A stretch of DNA of 45,342 nucleotides, taken from positions 1-45,342 of the forward strand of contig NZ_LSFI01000019.1 in assembly GCF_001642325.1 (NCBI RefSeq), in the 5' to 3' direction. The notes under the pieces are model-generated. The model saw only the letters and a program-made list of their open reading frames with translations, did not search any database and was not told the origin of the DNA. The DNA is from Thermodesulfatator autotrophicus (GTDB lineage: Bacteria; Desulfobacterota; Thermodesulfobacteria; Thermodesulfobacteriales; Thermodesulfatatoraceae). Position numbers and translations under genes: made by a program. Positions 1-7,107 of this stretch are shown one piece after another (positions within the stretch are counted from its first letter, which is position 1; the number at the start of each line of letters is the position of its first letter).

Positions 1-26
1 GCGGACACAGTTGACGAAACACTATG
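1..26. repeat. Left copy of the terminal inverted repeat (probable IS end)
   Basis: The first 26 bases, beginning GCGGACACAGTTGACG, are the exact reverse complement of 45315-45340 at the other end. Identity stops after CACTATG, which fits the inner limit of an insertion-sequence end. The IS body would lie outside the window on both sides. The family was not identified. Confidence 0.7.
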
Positions 27-86
27 TTTATGTTTTTTGTGGGCCTTCCGATATAAACAAAAGCAACCCTTAGTAGAGGGATAAAG

Positions 87-563
87 GTGATTGTAGAAAA
101 AGGACAATTCCAAATAACCAATAGCAAAGGCGAAATACTTGAAACAGAGGCTTTGGGCTCCTGTGTGGCCTTGGTTGCCAGAGATAGAGAGGCCGGGATT
201 TATGGTCTCTGGATATTTGTTTTGCCGGCAGAACGGATCCTTACAAAGCGAGTGCCAGGCACTACTTCTATGTTTTTTGCCAGTGAAGGCATAGACGAGT
301 TTTTAAATAGCCTTGAAGAAGCAGGGGTTTCGCGCGAAAGGCTTGAATTTTTTGTGGCCGGGGGAGCAAGATTCCTTGAAGCACCAACTATTTTTGACCT
401 TGGTGGAGTAAATACTTCTATGATTCGCAAGTTACTTAGAGACCGGAATTTATCTCTCAAAGGGGAGCGCTGTGGTCTTCCTTTTCCATGTCGCGTAAAG
501 ATAAATCCCAAAGGGGACGAAATAATCTTTAAAATTTCGGGAGAAGAGGAAGAAAAGTGGTAA
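87..563 (+). CDS. CheD-like protein, probably not an active deamidase
   Basis: CheD deamidates glutamines of chemoreceptors and binds CheC. This 158-residue protein has the family layout: the nucleophile region LGSCVAL (Cys26), a central AGGARF motif and a C-terminal beta region. Compared with Thermotoga CheD as remembered, the triad Thr (Thr20) and Cys (Cys26) are kept. The position of the catalytic His, 17 residues after the Cys, is Ile43 in GLWIFVLP. It is therefore probably not a normal deamidase and may act by binding. Start is GTG at 87, preceded by AGAGGG six bases upstream. It overlaps the following HDOD gene by 7 bases, so the two are likely translated together. Upstream neighbours lie beyond the window. 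Confidence 0.75.
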   Translation: MIVEKGQFQITNSKGEILETEALGSCVALVARDREAGIYGLWIFVLPAERILTKRVPGTTSMFFASEGIDEFLNSLEEAGVSRERLEFFVAGGARFLEAPTIFDLGGVNTSMIRKLLRDRNLSLKGERCGLPFPCRVKINPKGDEIIFKISGEEEEKW

Positions 564-1414
564 AGATACTGGAACATATTTTTGAAGAGTTAAATACGGT
601 TCCTAACTTCCCTGACACGGCCTTAAGGGCCCTCAAAATGCTTGAAGACGAAAATATCAATTTTGAAGACCTGGCCAAGGTTATCAGATACGATGCCACC
701 ATCACGGCTAATTTTTTAAAACTGGTAAATTCAGCCTATATTGGCTTAAGGCGCAAGGTAGAATCTTTGACTCAGGCCTTTGCCCTTCTTGGTATCAACC
801 AGATTCGTTTTTTCTTGGTGGCAGCCTGTGCCGGGCAATATTTAAAACGTACTTTGCATGGTTACAATTTATCTCCTTACGAAGTCTGGCTACATTCTTT
901 GGGAAGTGGAGTTTTTGCAGAATTAATAGCAGAAAAAGTCAAGGCCAAACATCCTGATTATATTTTCACCGCGGCTCTTTTACACGATATTGGCAAGCTG
1001 GTCTTAGATTTATTTGTCGGTGGTGAGCTTGAGGTAATAAAAGACCTGGTAAAAGATGAAGGATTAACTTTTATGGAAGCAGAGATAATGGTCCTTGGCA
1101 CTGACCACGCTGTGGTGGGGGCTGAGCTTTTAAGGCGCTGGGGTTTCCCTAAAGAGACTATCTTTGCCGTACGGGCTCATCATGACGAAGACTGGATGGT
1201 TCAGAACCAGACGGCTGCTATTGTAGCTCTTTCCAACATGCTTACTAATCTCTTGGGTATTGGAATGGGTTCAGATGGGCTTTCTTATAGAGTGCCTCCC
1301 AAGTTACTCAAAGTAGCTGGCATAAAAGACCGCGAGCTATTTTCCCTTATCGCTGAGGGTTATCAGAGGTTTCAAAACCTTAAAAATAACCTTCTGGCTA
1401 ACTCTGCTCGTTGA
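557..1414 (+). CDS. HDOD domain protein
   Basis: This 285-residue protein has an HDOD domain over about residues 10-210. The opening LPxFP-like motif reads VPNFPDTALRAL, followed by the conserved VNSAYIG segment and an HD pair in LLHDIGK (His143, Asp144). HDOD proteins are common signalling modules near chemotaxis, motility and c-di-GMP genes. Most lack enzymatic function, but this one keeps the HD pair, so hydrolase activity cannot be excluded. Start is GTG at 557, inside the end of the CheD-like gene, with a purine-rich GAGGAAGAAAA stretch upstream. Its last 17 bases overlap the end of the opposite-strand FlhB-like gene. No receiver or output domain is attached. Confidence 0.85.
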   Translation: MVKILEHIFEELNTVPNFPDTALRALKMLEDENINFEDLAKVIRYDATITANFLKLVNSAYIGLRRKVESLTQAFALLGINQIRFFLVAACAGQYLKRTLHGYNLSPYEVWLHSLGSGVFAELIAEKVKAKHPDYIFTAALLHDIGKLVLDLFVGGELEVIKDLVKDEGLTFMEAEIMVLGTDHAVVGAELLRRWGFPKETIFAVRAHHDEDWMVQNQTAAIVALSNMLTNLLGIGMGSDGLSYRVPPKLLKVAGIKDRELFSLIAEGYQRFQNLKNNLLANSAR

Positions 1415-1652
1415 GCCGCCAAGCCCAGGCAAGCACTATAGCTACAGCTTCATAAAGCTCTGGCGGAATTTCTTGTTCAATTTCAAGCTTCAATAGAGCT
1501 TCAATAAGTTTATCTTCTTTTTTAATGGGGATTCCATGTTCCCGGGCTAAAGAAAGTATTCTTTCAGCAAGAAGCCCCTCTCCCTTGGCAACTACTCTGG
1601 GAGCTTTATCTTTATGGTGGTCATACTTTAGAGCTACTGCCTTTTTCTTCAT
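1398..1652 (-). CDS. FlhB C-terminal domain-like protein (FlhX/YlqH type)
   Basis: The 84 residues match the cytoplasmic half of the FlhB/YscU family of flagellar type III export proteins: AVALKYDHHKDKAPRVVAKG followed by a helix ending in AIVLAWAWRLN. The membrane part and the NPTH autocleavage site of true FlhB are absent. Stand-alone copies (FlhX, YlqH) are known and can partly stand in for the FlhB C-domain; the role here is unknown. The ATG lies inside the 3' end of the ribonuclease G gene (32-base overlap), so translation is probably coupled to it. The end overlaps the convergent HDOD gene. Confidence 0.8.
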   Translation of the reverse strand: MKKKAVALKYDHHKDKAPRVVAKGEGLLAERILSLAREHGIPIKKEDKLIEALLKLEIEQEIPPELYEAVAIVLAWAWRLNEQS

Positions 1653-3276
1653 TATTTTTCTTCTTGCGGGTTCGACTGGAACGAGCTCTTTTATTTTCTT
1701 TAGTTTGCCCTTTTTCTTTTAAAGACTTTTCTTCTTTTATCGTTTCTTTTTCTGTATTGACTTTAATATCTGAAGAAGATTGTTTTATCTCTTCAAAAAC
1801 TGCCTCTTCAGGGGGCAAAGAAATATCAGGCTCTATAATTACGGCGGCATTATAGTAATCTTCCAGGACAGCTAAGTCTTTTCTTTTTTGATTCAAGAGA
1901 TAAGAAGCAAGTTCAGGGGCAGCTTTCACTTTTATTTGTTTTATATTCTTGGTGGCAAGTTTACTTTTTATCCGTCTTAAAAGGGCGGTGGCTGAAACTT
2001 CTACGGTTCTTATCTGGCCTGCTCCGCGGCAGCACGGACAGGGGCGAAAACTCCCCCATTGTATAGGGGCCTGGAGTTTCTGGCGGGCTAATTCTATAAG
2101 CCCAAGCTTACTAAATTTGGTTAAAGTGATTTTGGCCTTGTCTTTTTTAAGGGCTTCTTTCAGGCGTTTTTCTACCTGGTAGCGGTGTTTAGGTTGCTTC
2201 ATGGTAATAAAGTCAATGACTACCAGGCCGCCAAGATCTCGTAGACGTAGCTGGCGGGCTATTTCTTCTGCGGCTTCAAGGTTGGTCTTAAAAGAAGTTT
2301 CTTCAAGGTCTTTTTCACGTACACATTTGCCTGAATTTACGTCTATAGCTACCAGGGCTTCGGTGGGTTCAATATAAAGAGTCCCCCCTGAAGGTAAAGG
2401 AACCACCGGTTTAAATACGTTTTCAATTTGCTCTTCAAGGTTGAAAAGGGAAAAAATAGGCCTTTCTTCTTTAAACAACTTGGCCAGACGCACTTGGCGT
2501 GGAGCTACTAATTTCAGGAAACTTTTTATCTTCTCAAGGGACTCTGAGGTATCTACCAAAATTTCTTTTACGTCAGAAGAGAGATGTTCACGGAGGAATC
2601 TGACTATGACGTCCTGGTCACGATAAAGCAAAGTGGGGGCCTTTTTTTGGGCCGCCTGTTTCTTAATTTCTTGCCAGAGGCGTAAGAGATATCTGAGGTC
2701 AGCTAGAATATTTTTCTTGGCCGCTTCAGCTGCGGCGGTGCGCATTATAACGCCCACACCTTCGGGAAGCTTGAGGCCAAGGAGGATGTCTTTCAACCTC
2801 TTTCGTTTATTTTCGTCTTCTACTTTTTTAGAAACACCCTGAGTGGGGTTCCCTGGCATTAAAACCACATAGCGGCCTGGCAGAGTTAAATAGGTAGTTA
2901 GGCTTGCGCCTTTGGTAGGAGTTTCCTCTTTGACTACCTGCACCAGGAGTTCTTGTCCCTCTTCAAGTAATTCTGGCAAACGCGATTTTCCCGAAGAATC
3001 TACTGCTTCGGCATAACCGTAATATTCAGGGTGAATTTCTTTAAAAGGTAGATATCCGTTGCGCGAAAGGCCTATATCTACAAAAGCCGCTTGAAGACTG
3101 GGCTCAATATTTACCAATCGGCCTTTGTAGATGTTGCCCTTGGTATGCTCCCTGACAACGGTTTCAATATCAAAGGCTTCAAGGCGGCCATTTTCAACTA
3201 GGGCTACTCTTACTTCTTCTGGTTGATCAGCATTTATCAGGATTGTTTTATTGGCTGTCTTTTGTTTTCTAGGCAT
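1621..3276 (-). CDS. rng: Ribonuclease G (RNase E/G family)
   Basis: This single-strand endoribonuclease matures 5S/16S rRNA and decays mRNA. The 551 residues hold an S1 domain (about 45-130), the DNase I-like catalytic core with the two metal-binding aspartates Asp312 (VAIDVNSGK) and Asp355 (VVIDF), and the zinc-link cysteines in RPCPCCRG (413-416). The last 60 or so residues are a lysine- and glutamate-rich tail, longer than in E. coli RNase G but far shorter than the RNase E scaffold. The gene starts 8 bases inside the end of the MoaE-like gene and overlaps the FlhB-like gene downstream, so it sits in a tight minus-strand operon. RNase E versus G naming is by length and lack of a degradosome arm. 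Confidence 0.93.
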   Translation of the reverse strand: MPRKQKTANKTILINADQPEEVRVALVENGRLEAFDIETVVREHTKGNIYKGRLVNIEPSLQAAFVDIGLSRNGYLPFKEIHPEYYGYAEAVDSSGKSRLPELLEEGQELLVQVVKEETPTKGASLTTYLTLPGRYVVLMPGNPTQGVSKKVEDENKRKRLKDILLGLKLPEGVGVIMRTAAAEAAKKNILADLRYLLRLWQEIKKQAAQKKAPTLLYRDQDVIVRFLREHLSSDVKEILVDTSESLEKIKSFLKLVAPRQVRLAKLFKEERPIFSLFNLEEQIENVFKPVVPLPSGGTLYIEPTEALVAIDVNSGKCVREKDLEETSFKTNLEAAEEIARQLRLRDLGGLVVIDFITMKQPKHRYQVEKRLKEALKKDKAKITLTKFSKLGLIELARQKLQAPIQWGSFRPCPCCRGAGQIRTVEVSATALLRRIKSKLATKNIKQIKVKAAPELASYLLNQKRKDLAVLEDYYNAAVIIEPDISLPPEEAVFEEIKQSSSDIKVNTEKETIKEEKSLKEKGQTKENKRARSSRTRKKKNNEEKGSSSKV

Positions 3277-3661
3277 TTATGGGCATCTCTTCTTTAGAAG
3301 TTACCGAGGCCTTTATTAAGTTGAGCACATGGGTAAGGGCATTGACAACGTTATCACGAAAATCTCCTGCTACTACTAGAAGCATAAGAATATCTCCTAC
3401 TTCAAGTTCCCCTTCTCTGATATAGACTCTCACTTCAAAAATTCCTGGTAGAGTTTGGGCTGTATCTATTATTTCCGAGAGCTTTTCGCGATCAACCTTA
3501 ACCTTGACCCCCTTTACCTTTTCACCAGTGCGTGTGAAGGACCTGACCACCCCGGTATGAGTAAGAATCATACCGATTTTGCCTTCAGATTTTTTGATGA
3601 TTTCCTGTATTATGGTATCAAGAGAAGGCATTTTTTCCTTGTCTGTTATCACCTTAAACAT
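3269..3661 (-). CDS. MoaE-like (molybdopterin synthase large subunit family) protein
   Basis: MoaE is the catalytic subunit of molybdopterin synthase, which inserts sulfur into precursor Z. The 130 residues show the MoaE pattern: a GVVRSFTRTG strand near 37-46, REGELEVGDI (usual HRxGxLxVGE) near 82-91, and a C-terminal K117...K123 pair in LIKASVTSKEE, matching the usual KxxxPIWKKE. The first His of the HR motif is Ile and the YExY segment is absent, so it is a divergent member and may not be a normal MoaE. No moaD or other molybdopterin gene is nearby. A GAAGGAG site precedes the ATG. It lies between DUF5658 and rng in the same run. Confidence 0.65.
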   Translation of the reverse strand: MFKVITDKEKMPSLDTIIQEIIKKSEGKIGMILTHTGVVRSFTRTGEKVKGVKVKVDREKLSEIIDTAQTLPGIFEVRVYIREGELEVGDILMLLVVAGDFRDNVVNALTHVLNLIKASVTSKEEMPINA

Positions 3662-3693
3662 ATTTTTTCTCCTTCAAGTATTTTGACTTATAA

Positions 3694-4056
3694 TTACAAA
3701 TATAAAAAGTGATAAAAAACCACTCCAAGATAGAGGATAGTCACCAAAAGAAGCCCCCAAAAGGCCCTTTTTGATCTCTTGAGAGCACATAAAAGAAAAA
3801 GGATCCCACCAAAAAAACCAACCAACATACTTTTAAGCAGCAAAAAAAATACAGGAGAAATTCTAATACTCCAATTCATGAAGGGATTTAGTTCCATACA
3901 TTGGCCCTGGTAAAGACATTCGAGGGTTAAAAAAGCATCAATCTTTGAGAGCATAAGGAGAAAGACATAGGCACAAAGCGCCAGAGCAAAAATAAAAGAA
4001 AGTTCTATGGGGCGTTTAAGTTCTTGCCATAAAATTGATGCTTTTTTAAAAGGCAT
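3694..4056 (-). CDS. DUF5658 membrane protein
   Basis: A 120-residue protein with three predicted membrane helices (about 20-40, 68-90, 96-118). It carries the DUF5658 pattern: DAFLTLECL in the first loop, ELNPFMN, and a Lys in the next helix (LLLKSML). The function of this family is not established. It starts 2 bases after the TPR gene stop, which suggests translational coupling, and is followed after 32 bases by the MoaE-like gene. No signal peptide is seen beyond the first helix. Confidence 0.7.
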   Translation of the reverse strand: MPFKKASILWQELKRPIELSFIFALALCAYVFLLMLSKIDAFLTLECLYQGQCMELNPFMNWSIRISPVFFLLLKSMLVGFFGGILFLLCALKRSKRAFWGLLLVTILYLGVVFYHFLYL

Positions 4057-4058
4057 AA

Positions 4059-4502
4059 TTAAAAATCAATAATTTTTTGGGCCTGGGCCGTAGCTCTTTG
4101 GACTGAAACGGCTTTATCTAAATCCAAATCTGCCAGCTCTTCTTCACCCATATCCCGATAAACCTGGCTTCTGGCCATAAAGGCTGCGGCATAAAGTGGT
4201 TCAAGGTTTATCGCGTTATTAAAACAATCAAGGGCTTTTTCTAAATCTTTTTTACGATAATACACCTGACCTAAACGATAATGAAGCCTGGGATTTTTGG
4301 GTTCTTCTTCCAGGGCCTTTAATAAATCTCTTTCTGCTTCATCTAAGCGGTCAAACTTCAAGAAAATAGCCGCTCTGGCGTGTAAGGCTTTTACAAAAGT
4401 TGGTTCCAGCTCTAAAGCCTTATTTAAATAGTCTAAAGCCTCTTCAAACTGTTGTTTAAAAAGTAAAAAGGCACCTTCTTCGTAAAGTTCTTCAGCTGTC
4501 AT
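4059..4502 (-). CDS. Tetratricopeptide-repeat protein
   Basis: The 147 residues are almost entirely TPR units of 34 residues: EEALDYLNKALELEPTF, DEAERDLLKALEEEPKN and EKALDCFNNAINLEPLY mark three helix-turn repeats, with a fourth partial one ending in LADLDLDKAV. Such proteins are protein-protein adaptors; the partner is unknown. The open frame could begin 20 codons earlier, but the ATG at 4502 has a perfect AAGGAGG five bases upstream, so that start is chosen. It is first in a minus-strand run with DUF5658, MoaE-like, rng and the FlhB-like gene. The divergent tRNA-Ser begins 60 bases away. No signal peptide, so probably cytoplasmic. Confidence 0.85.
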   Translation of the reverse strand: MTAEELYEEGAFLLFKQQFEEALDYLNKALELEPTFVKALHARAAIFLKFDRLDEAERDLLKALEEEPKNPRLHYRLGQVYYRKKDLEKALDCFNNAINLEPLYAAAFMARSQVYRDMGEEELADLDLDKAVSVQRATAQAQKIIDF

Positions 4503-4507
4503 GACAA

Positions 4508-4514
4508 CCTCCTT
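4508..4514 (-). promoter_or_regulatory. Ribosome binding site of the TPR gene
   Basis: AAGGAGG on the minus strand, five bases before the ATG at 4502. It decides this start over the in-frame upstream one at 4562. Confidence 0.85.
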
Positions 4515-4562
4515 CTTGTTTTTTCTCAAATTTTGTTTAATAGTTATTTTAGATAAAGACAA

Positions 4563-4653
4563 GGAGGGGTGCCCGAGCGGCCGAAGGGGGCGGCCTTGAA
4601 AGCCGCTGAGGGTCTAGTGCCCTCCGGGGGTTCGAATCCCTCCCCCTCCGCCA
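4563..4653 (+). tRNA. tRNA-Ser (anticodon TGA)
   Basis: A class II tRNA of 91 bases including an encoded CCA. The acceptor arm GGAGGGG pairs with CCCCTCC at 4643-4649. The anticodon loop is CTTGAAA (anticodon TGA) between GCGGC and GCCGC. A long variable arm follows, then the T loop GGTTCGAATCC. It reads UCN serine codons. Confidence 0.95.
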
Positions 4654-4734
4654 ACATTAATTTTTATTGTTTTGGCTAGTGTTAAATAGCTGTTGCAGGA
4701 AGGAAAATATTTCGGTAGTTTATAAGTAACATTT

Positions 4735-4827
4735 GGAGGGGTGACCGAGAGGCCGAAGGTGCTCGCCTGCTAAGCGAGTGTGCCCCCAAAAGGGGCACCG
4801 TGGGTTCGAATCCCACCCCCTCCGCCA
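4735..4827 (+). tRNA. tRNA-Ser (anticodon GCT)
   Basis: A class II tRNA of 93 bases with encoded CCA. The acceptor arm GGAGGGG pairs with CCCCTCC. The anticodon loop is CTGCTAA (anticodon GCT) between CTCGC and GCGAG. The variable arm GTGCCCC...GGGGCAC is long and perfectly paired. It reads AGC/AGU. It lies 81 bases after the other serine tRNA and shares its acceptor stem, which suggests local duplication or a joint transcript. Confidence 0.95.
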
Positions 4828-4970
4828 GTTTTTCCAGCAAACAAAAACGTCTCCTCCCACAACATTTTTGTCGAAGTAGTTTCAGGGTCTAAAAACGATT
4901 TTTGTGACCTTTAAAACATGTTTATAGTCTTAATCTATCTCTAATACGGCGGTGCTTTTCACCGAAAGAT

Positions 4971-5028
4971 AAGGATCGCCCCCTCGTAGTGATAGCTTGG
5001 GCTAGTCATGACGAATGAAGCAATCTCT
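4971..5028. repeat. Decayed copy of the dispersed palindromic repeat
   Basis: The segment reads GGATCGCCCCCTCGTAGTGATAG..., then AGTCATGACGAATGAAGCAATCTC. It matches, with scattered changes, the order of modules in the 29.4 kb copy (GGATCTCCTCGCAGTGACAG...GTCATTGCGAGC...GAAGCAA). It lies in the 297-base gap between tRNA-Ser and the cytochrome gene. Apart from the sigma-54 promoter, nothing else is recognised in that gap. Confidence 0.55.
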
Positions 5029-5065
5029 GATCAAGATTTTTTGAATTTTGGAAGTTTTAAAGTAT

Positions 5066-5081
5066 TGGCACTAATATTGCT
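5066..5081 (+). promoter_or_regulatory. Sigma-54 (-24/-12) promoter of the cytochrome gene
   Basis: TGGCACTAATATTGCT matches the consensus TGGCAC-N5-TTGCW, with GG at 5067-5068 and GC at 5079-5080 exactly 10 bases apart. Transcription would start near 5091, about 33 bases before the ATG. This implies control by an unseen sigma-54 enhancer-binding activator. Confidence 0.7.
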
Positions 5082-5124
5082 AATCAAAACATTCAAAAAC
5101 ATTCAAAAATAAAGGAGGTCAGAG

Positions 5125-5601
5125 ATGAGGAAAATAGTACTTGTTTTGGCAGGTTTACTTCTGGCTACTGGTTCAATGAATGCTTTAGCTGAAAAAGAAA
5201 CTAATTCTGATGTAACCAAAGAACTAGTTGTTCCCTTGGTAAAAGAATACAAGGTTAAAATGGGCAAGGCTTCGTTCCCTCACGCCAAGCATTTTATGGA
5301 TGCAGGGTATTCCTGTGGGACTTGTCATCACGAGAAAAAGGTCAAGGTAAATGGAAAAATGCAAGCTATTCCTTTAACCACAGAAAAAGCTAAAGCCATG
5401 ATGGCCGAAGGTAAAAATCCATTTCAATGTAAAAGCTGTCATGGTGACCTTAATCGCAAACAGTACAAAAAACTGTTTCATAAAAATTGTTTAAGCTGCC
5501 ACAAAGCTCTTAAAAGAGAAGGGAAAGCAGTGCCTACTAAATGTAAAGAATGTCATGTGAAGCCTAAGAAAAAGCGTAAGACCATGTTAGAAGGCTGCTA
5601 A
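5125..5601 (+). CDS. Tetraheme class III cytochrome c (cytochrome c3 family), periplasmic
   Basis: A small periplasmic electron carrier typical of sulfate reducers, usually shuttling electrons between periplasmic hydrogenases or dehydrogenases and membrane complexes. The 158 residues begin with a Sec signal peptide (LVLAGLLLATG, likely cleavage after NALA at 22). Four heme motifs follow: CGTCH (64-68), CKSCH (102-106), CLSCH (122-126) and CKECH (140-144). His53, His56, His69 and His119 are likely distal ligands. The protein is very lysine-rich, as type I c3 usually is, with a short basic tail. AAAGGAGG precedes the ATG. The gene stands alone between a sigma-54 promoter and a strong terminator, so it is monocistronic. 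Its exact electron partner cannot be told. Confidence 0.92.
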   Translation: MRKIVLVLAGLLLATGSMNALAEKETNSDVTKELVVPLVKEYKVKMGKASFPHAKHFMDAGYSCGTCHHEKKVKVNGKMQAIPLTTEKAKAMMAEGKNPFQCKSCHGDLNRKQYKKLFHKNCLSCHKALKREGKAVPTKCKECHVKPKKKRKTMLEGC

Positions 5602-5614
5602 TTAACAGGTTTTT

Positions 5615-5665
5615 GGGAGAGGTCTAAATCCCCCTCCCTCCTCACAAACAGACCTCTCCCTTTTT
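5615..5665 (+). terminator. Intrinsic terminator after the cytochrome gene
   Basis: A perfect 11-base stem, GGGAGAGGTCT (5615-5625) with AGACCTCTCCC (5650-5660), followed by TTTTT. The loop is 24 bases long and pyrimidine-rich. Confidence 0.85.
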
Positions 5666-5703
5666 CAATAACAAAGCTTTTTTTCCTGCCAAAAAACAAT
5701 ATA

Positions 5704-7104
5704 ATGAAAATCGCCATGGACAAATTGAGACTCATCTGGTGCTTTTTTCTTTTAATTGCAGGCTGTTCTTCTAATCCTTCTGGCCTTACACCCCAAGTTG
5801 AAATTCCTGAAAAATTTTTTCTGGCTCAAGATACCCCTCAGAACAAGGTAGATATAGATCACTGGTGGAAAAGTTTAAAAGATAAAGAATTAAATCGTCT
5901 TGTACAGGAGCTTCTTTCTTCAAATTGGCGTTTAAGGGAAGCTCAGGCCCAAATAAAGATAGCCGAAGCCCTTTTTAGAGAAGCTAAAGCCCTTCGGTTC
6001 CCCAGGTTAGATTTTTCTTTTTCCGCCAGTCGCGGCCGACAGGTTATTTCTTTTATTCCCGTTAAATCTTCTGTTTCAGGTAGTTTTTCAGGAAGTCTTC
6101 TGGCTTCATACGAAGTAGATATTTGGGGAAAACTTAGTCATGCCAGTAAAGCTTCCTATTATCAACTCATAGCCAGCAAAGAAAATCGTCGAGCGCTTGC
6201 TCAGAGCCTAGTGGCCCAGCTAGTTAGTGAATACGTTTCAGGGGTTTATCTCTCGTGTGAGAAGGCTTTGTTAGAAAAACAGCTGGAGATAGAAAAACGT
6301 TATCTTAAAGCCCTGCGCCAACGCTACCGGTTGGGACTCATAGACCCATCTCTTCTGGAACAAGAAGAACGGCTACTGGTTAATCTTGAAGAGGAAAAAG
6401 AGAGACTTGAAGGGGAAATTACTTCTGCTAGACAAAAAATATCTCTTCTTTTGGGGAGGTATCCTAAGCCCTGGCCGATTTCTAATAATATTTGTTCATT
6501 AGAACTTTCTCCTCCGCCTCCGGGTTTACCTTCAGCGCTTTTAAAGCGCAGGCCAGATATCCTGGCGGCAGAAGCCAAACTCCTTTCAGCTGGAGAACAA
6601 ATAGCCAGCGAAAAGGCAACTTTGTTTCCTAAAATAACTCTTACCGCTCAGGAAGGTCGCGTCTCAAATGCCCTTGTTAATTTGCTTAACAGTGAAAATA
6701 GGTTCTGGGAACTTGCTTTCTCTTTAGCCCAGCCTATTTTTGACGCCGGTGCGCGAAAGGCCAGAATAAAAAAAGCTAAGGCCCGTCTTGAGGAAGCCAG
6801 GGCTGTATATGCTCAAACCATACTTCAGGCCTTTTTTGAAGTGGAAAATGCCCTTATGCTAGAGGCCAACTGGCGAAGGCGTCTTGAGCTGGCTCTGAGA
6901 AGAGAACAGGCGGCCTGTAATGAAGCGCAGATAAGGTCTCTGCGAGCGCAGTTGGGAATAACCTCTATCATTGATTATCTTAAGGCCCAAAATTTGTATT
7001 TAGAAAGCCAGAGAAAAGTTTTATTCACCAGAAAACAGCTGCTATTAGCTAGAATTTCCCTTTACAGGGCACTTGGTGGCGGGTTTGAATTTGAAAGCGA
7101 GTAG
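5704..7104 (+). CDS. RND efflux outer-membrane factor, NodT/OprM family lipoprotein
   Basis: The 466 residues form the TolC-like outer-membrane channel of a tripartite efflux pump. The N-terminus is a lipoprotein signal with lipobox LIAG-Cys21. Two OEP repeats follow (about 70-260 and 280-460), with the typical LLSSNWRLREAQAQI, DIWGKL and RRPDILAAEAKL motifs of the NodT subgroup. It heads an operon with an adaptor 3 bases downstream and an RND permease overlapping that adaptor. No convincing Shine-Dalgarno is seen. ATG at 5704 and ATG at 5716 are both possible and leave the lipobox intact. The substrate is unknown. Confidence 0.92.
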   Translation: MKIAMDKLRLIWCFFLLIAGCSSNPSGLTPQVEIPEKFFLAQDTPQNKVDIDHWWKSLKDKELNRLVQELLSSNWRLREAQAQIKIAEALFREAKALRFPRLDFSFSASRGRQVISFIPVKSSVSGSFSGSLLASYEVDIWGKLSHASKASYYQLIASKENRRALAQSLVAQLVSEYVSGVYLSCEKALLEKQLEIEKRYLKALRQRYRLGLIDPSLLEQEERLLVNLEEEKERLEGEITSARQKISLLLGRYPKPWPISNNICSLELSPPPPGLPSALLKRRPDILAAEAKLLSAGEQIASEKATLFPKITLTAQEGRVSNALVNLLNSENRFWELAFSLAQPIFDAGARKARIKKAKARLEEARAVYAQTILQAFFEVENALMLEANWRRRLELALRREQAACNEAQIRSLRAQLGITSIIDYLKAQNLYLESQRKVLFTRKQLLLARISLYRALGGGFEFESE

Positions 7105-7107
7105 CTT

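Noticed and set aside
4503-4562. Upstream extension of the TPR gene by 20 codons
   Set aside because: The internal ATG at 4502 has an ideal Shine-Dalgarno; the extension would cover that site and nearly reach the tRNA gene.
4921-5040. Possible riboswitch upstream of the cytochrome gene
   Set aside because: The region lies upstream of the sigma-54 promoter, so it would not be in the transcript, and it is better explained as a decayed repeat.
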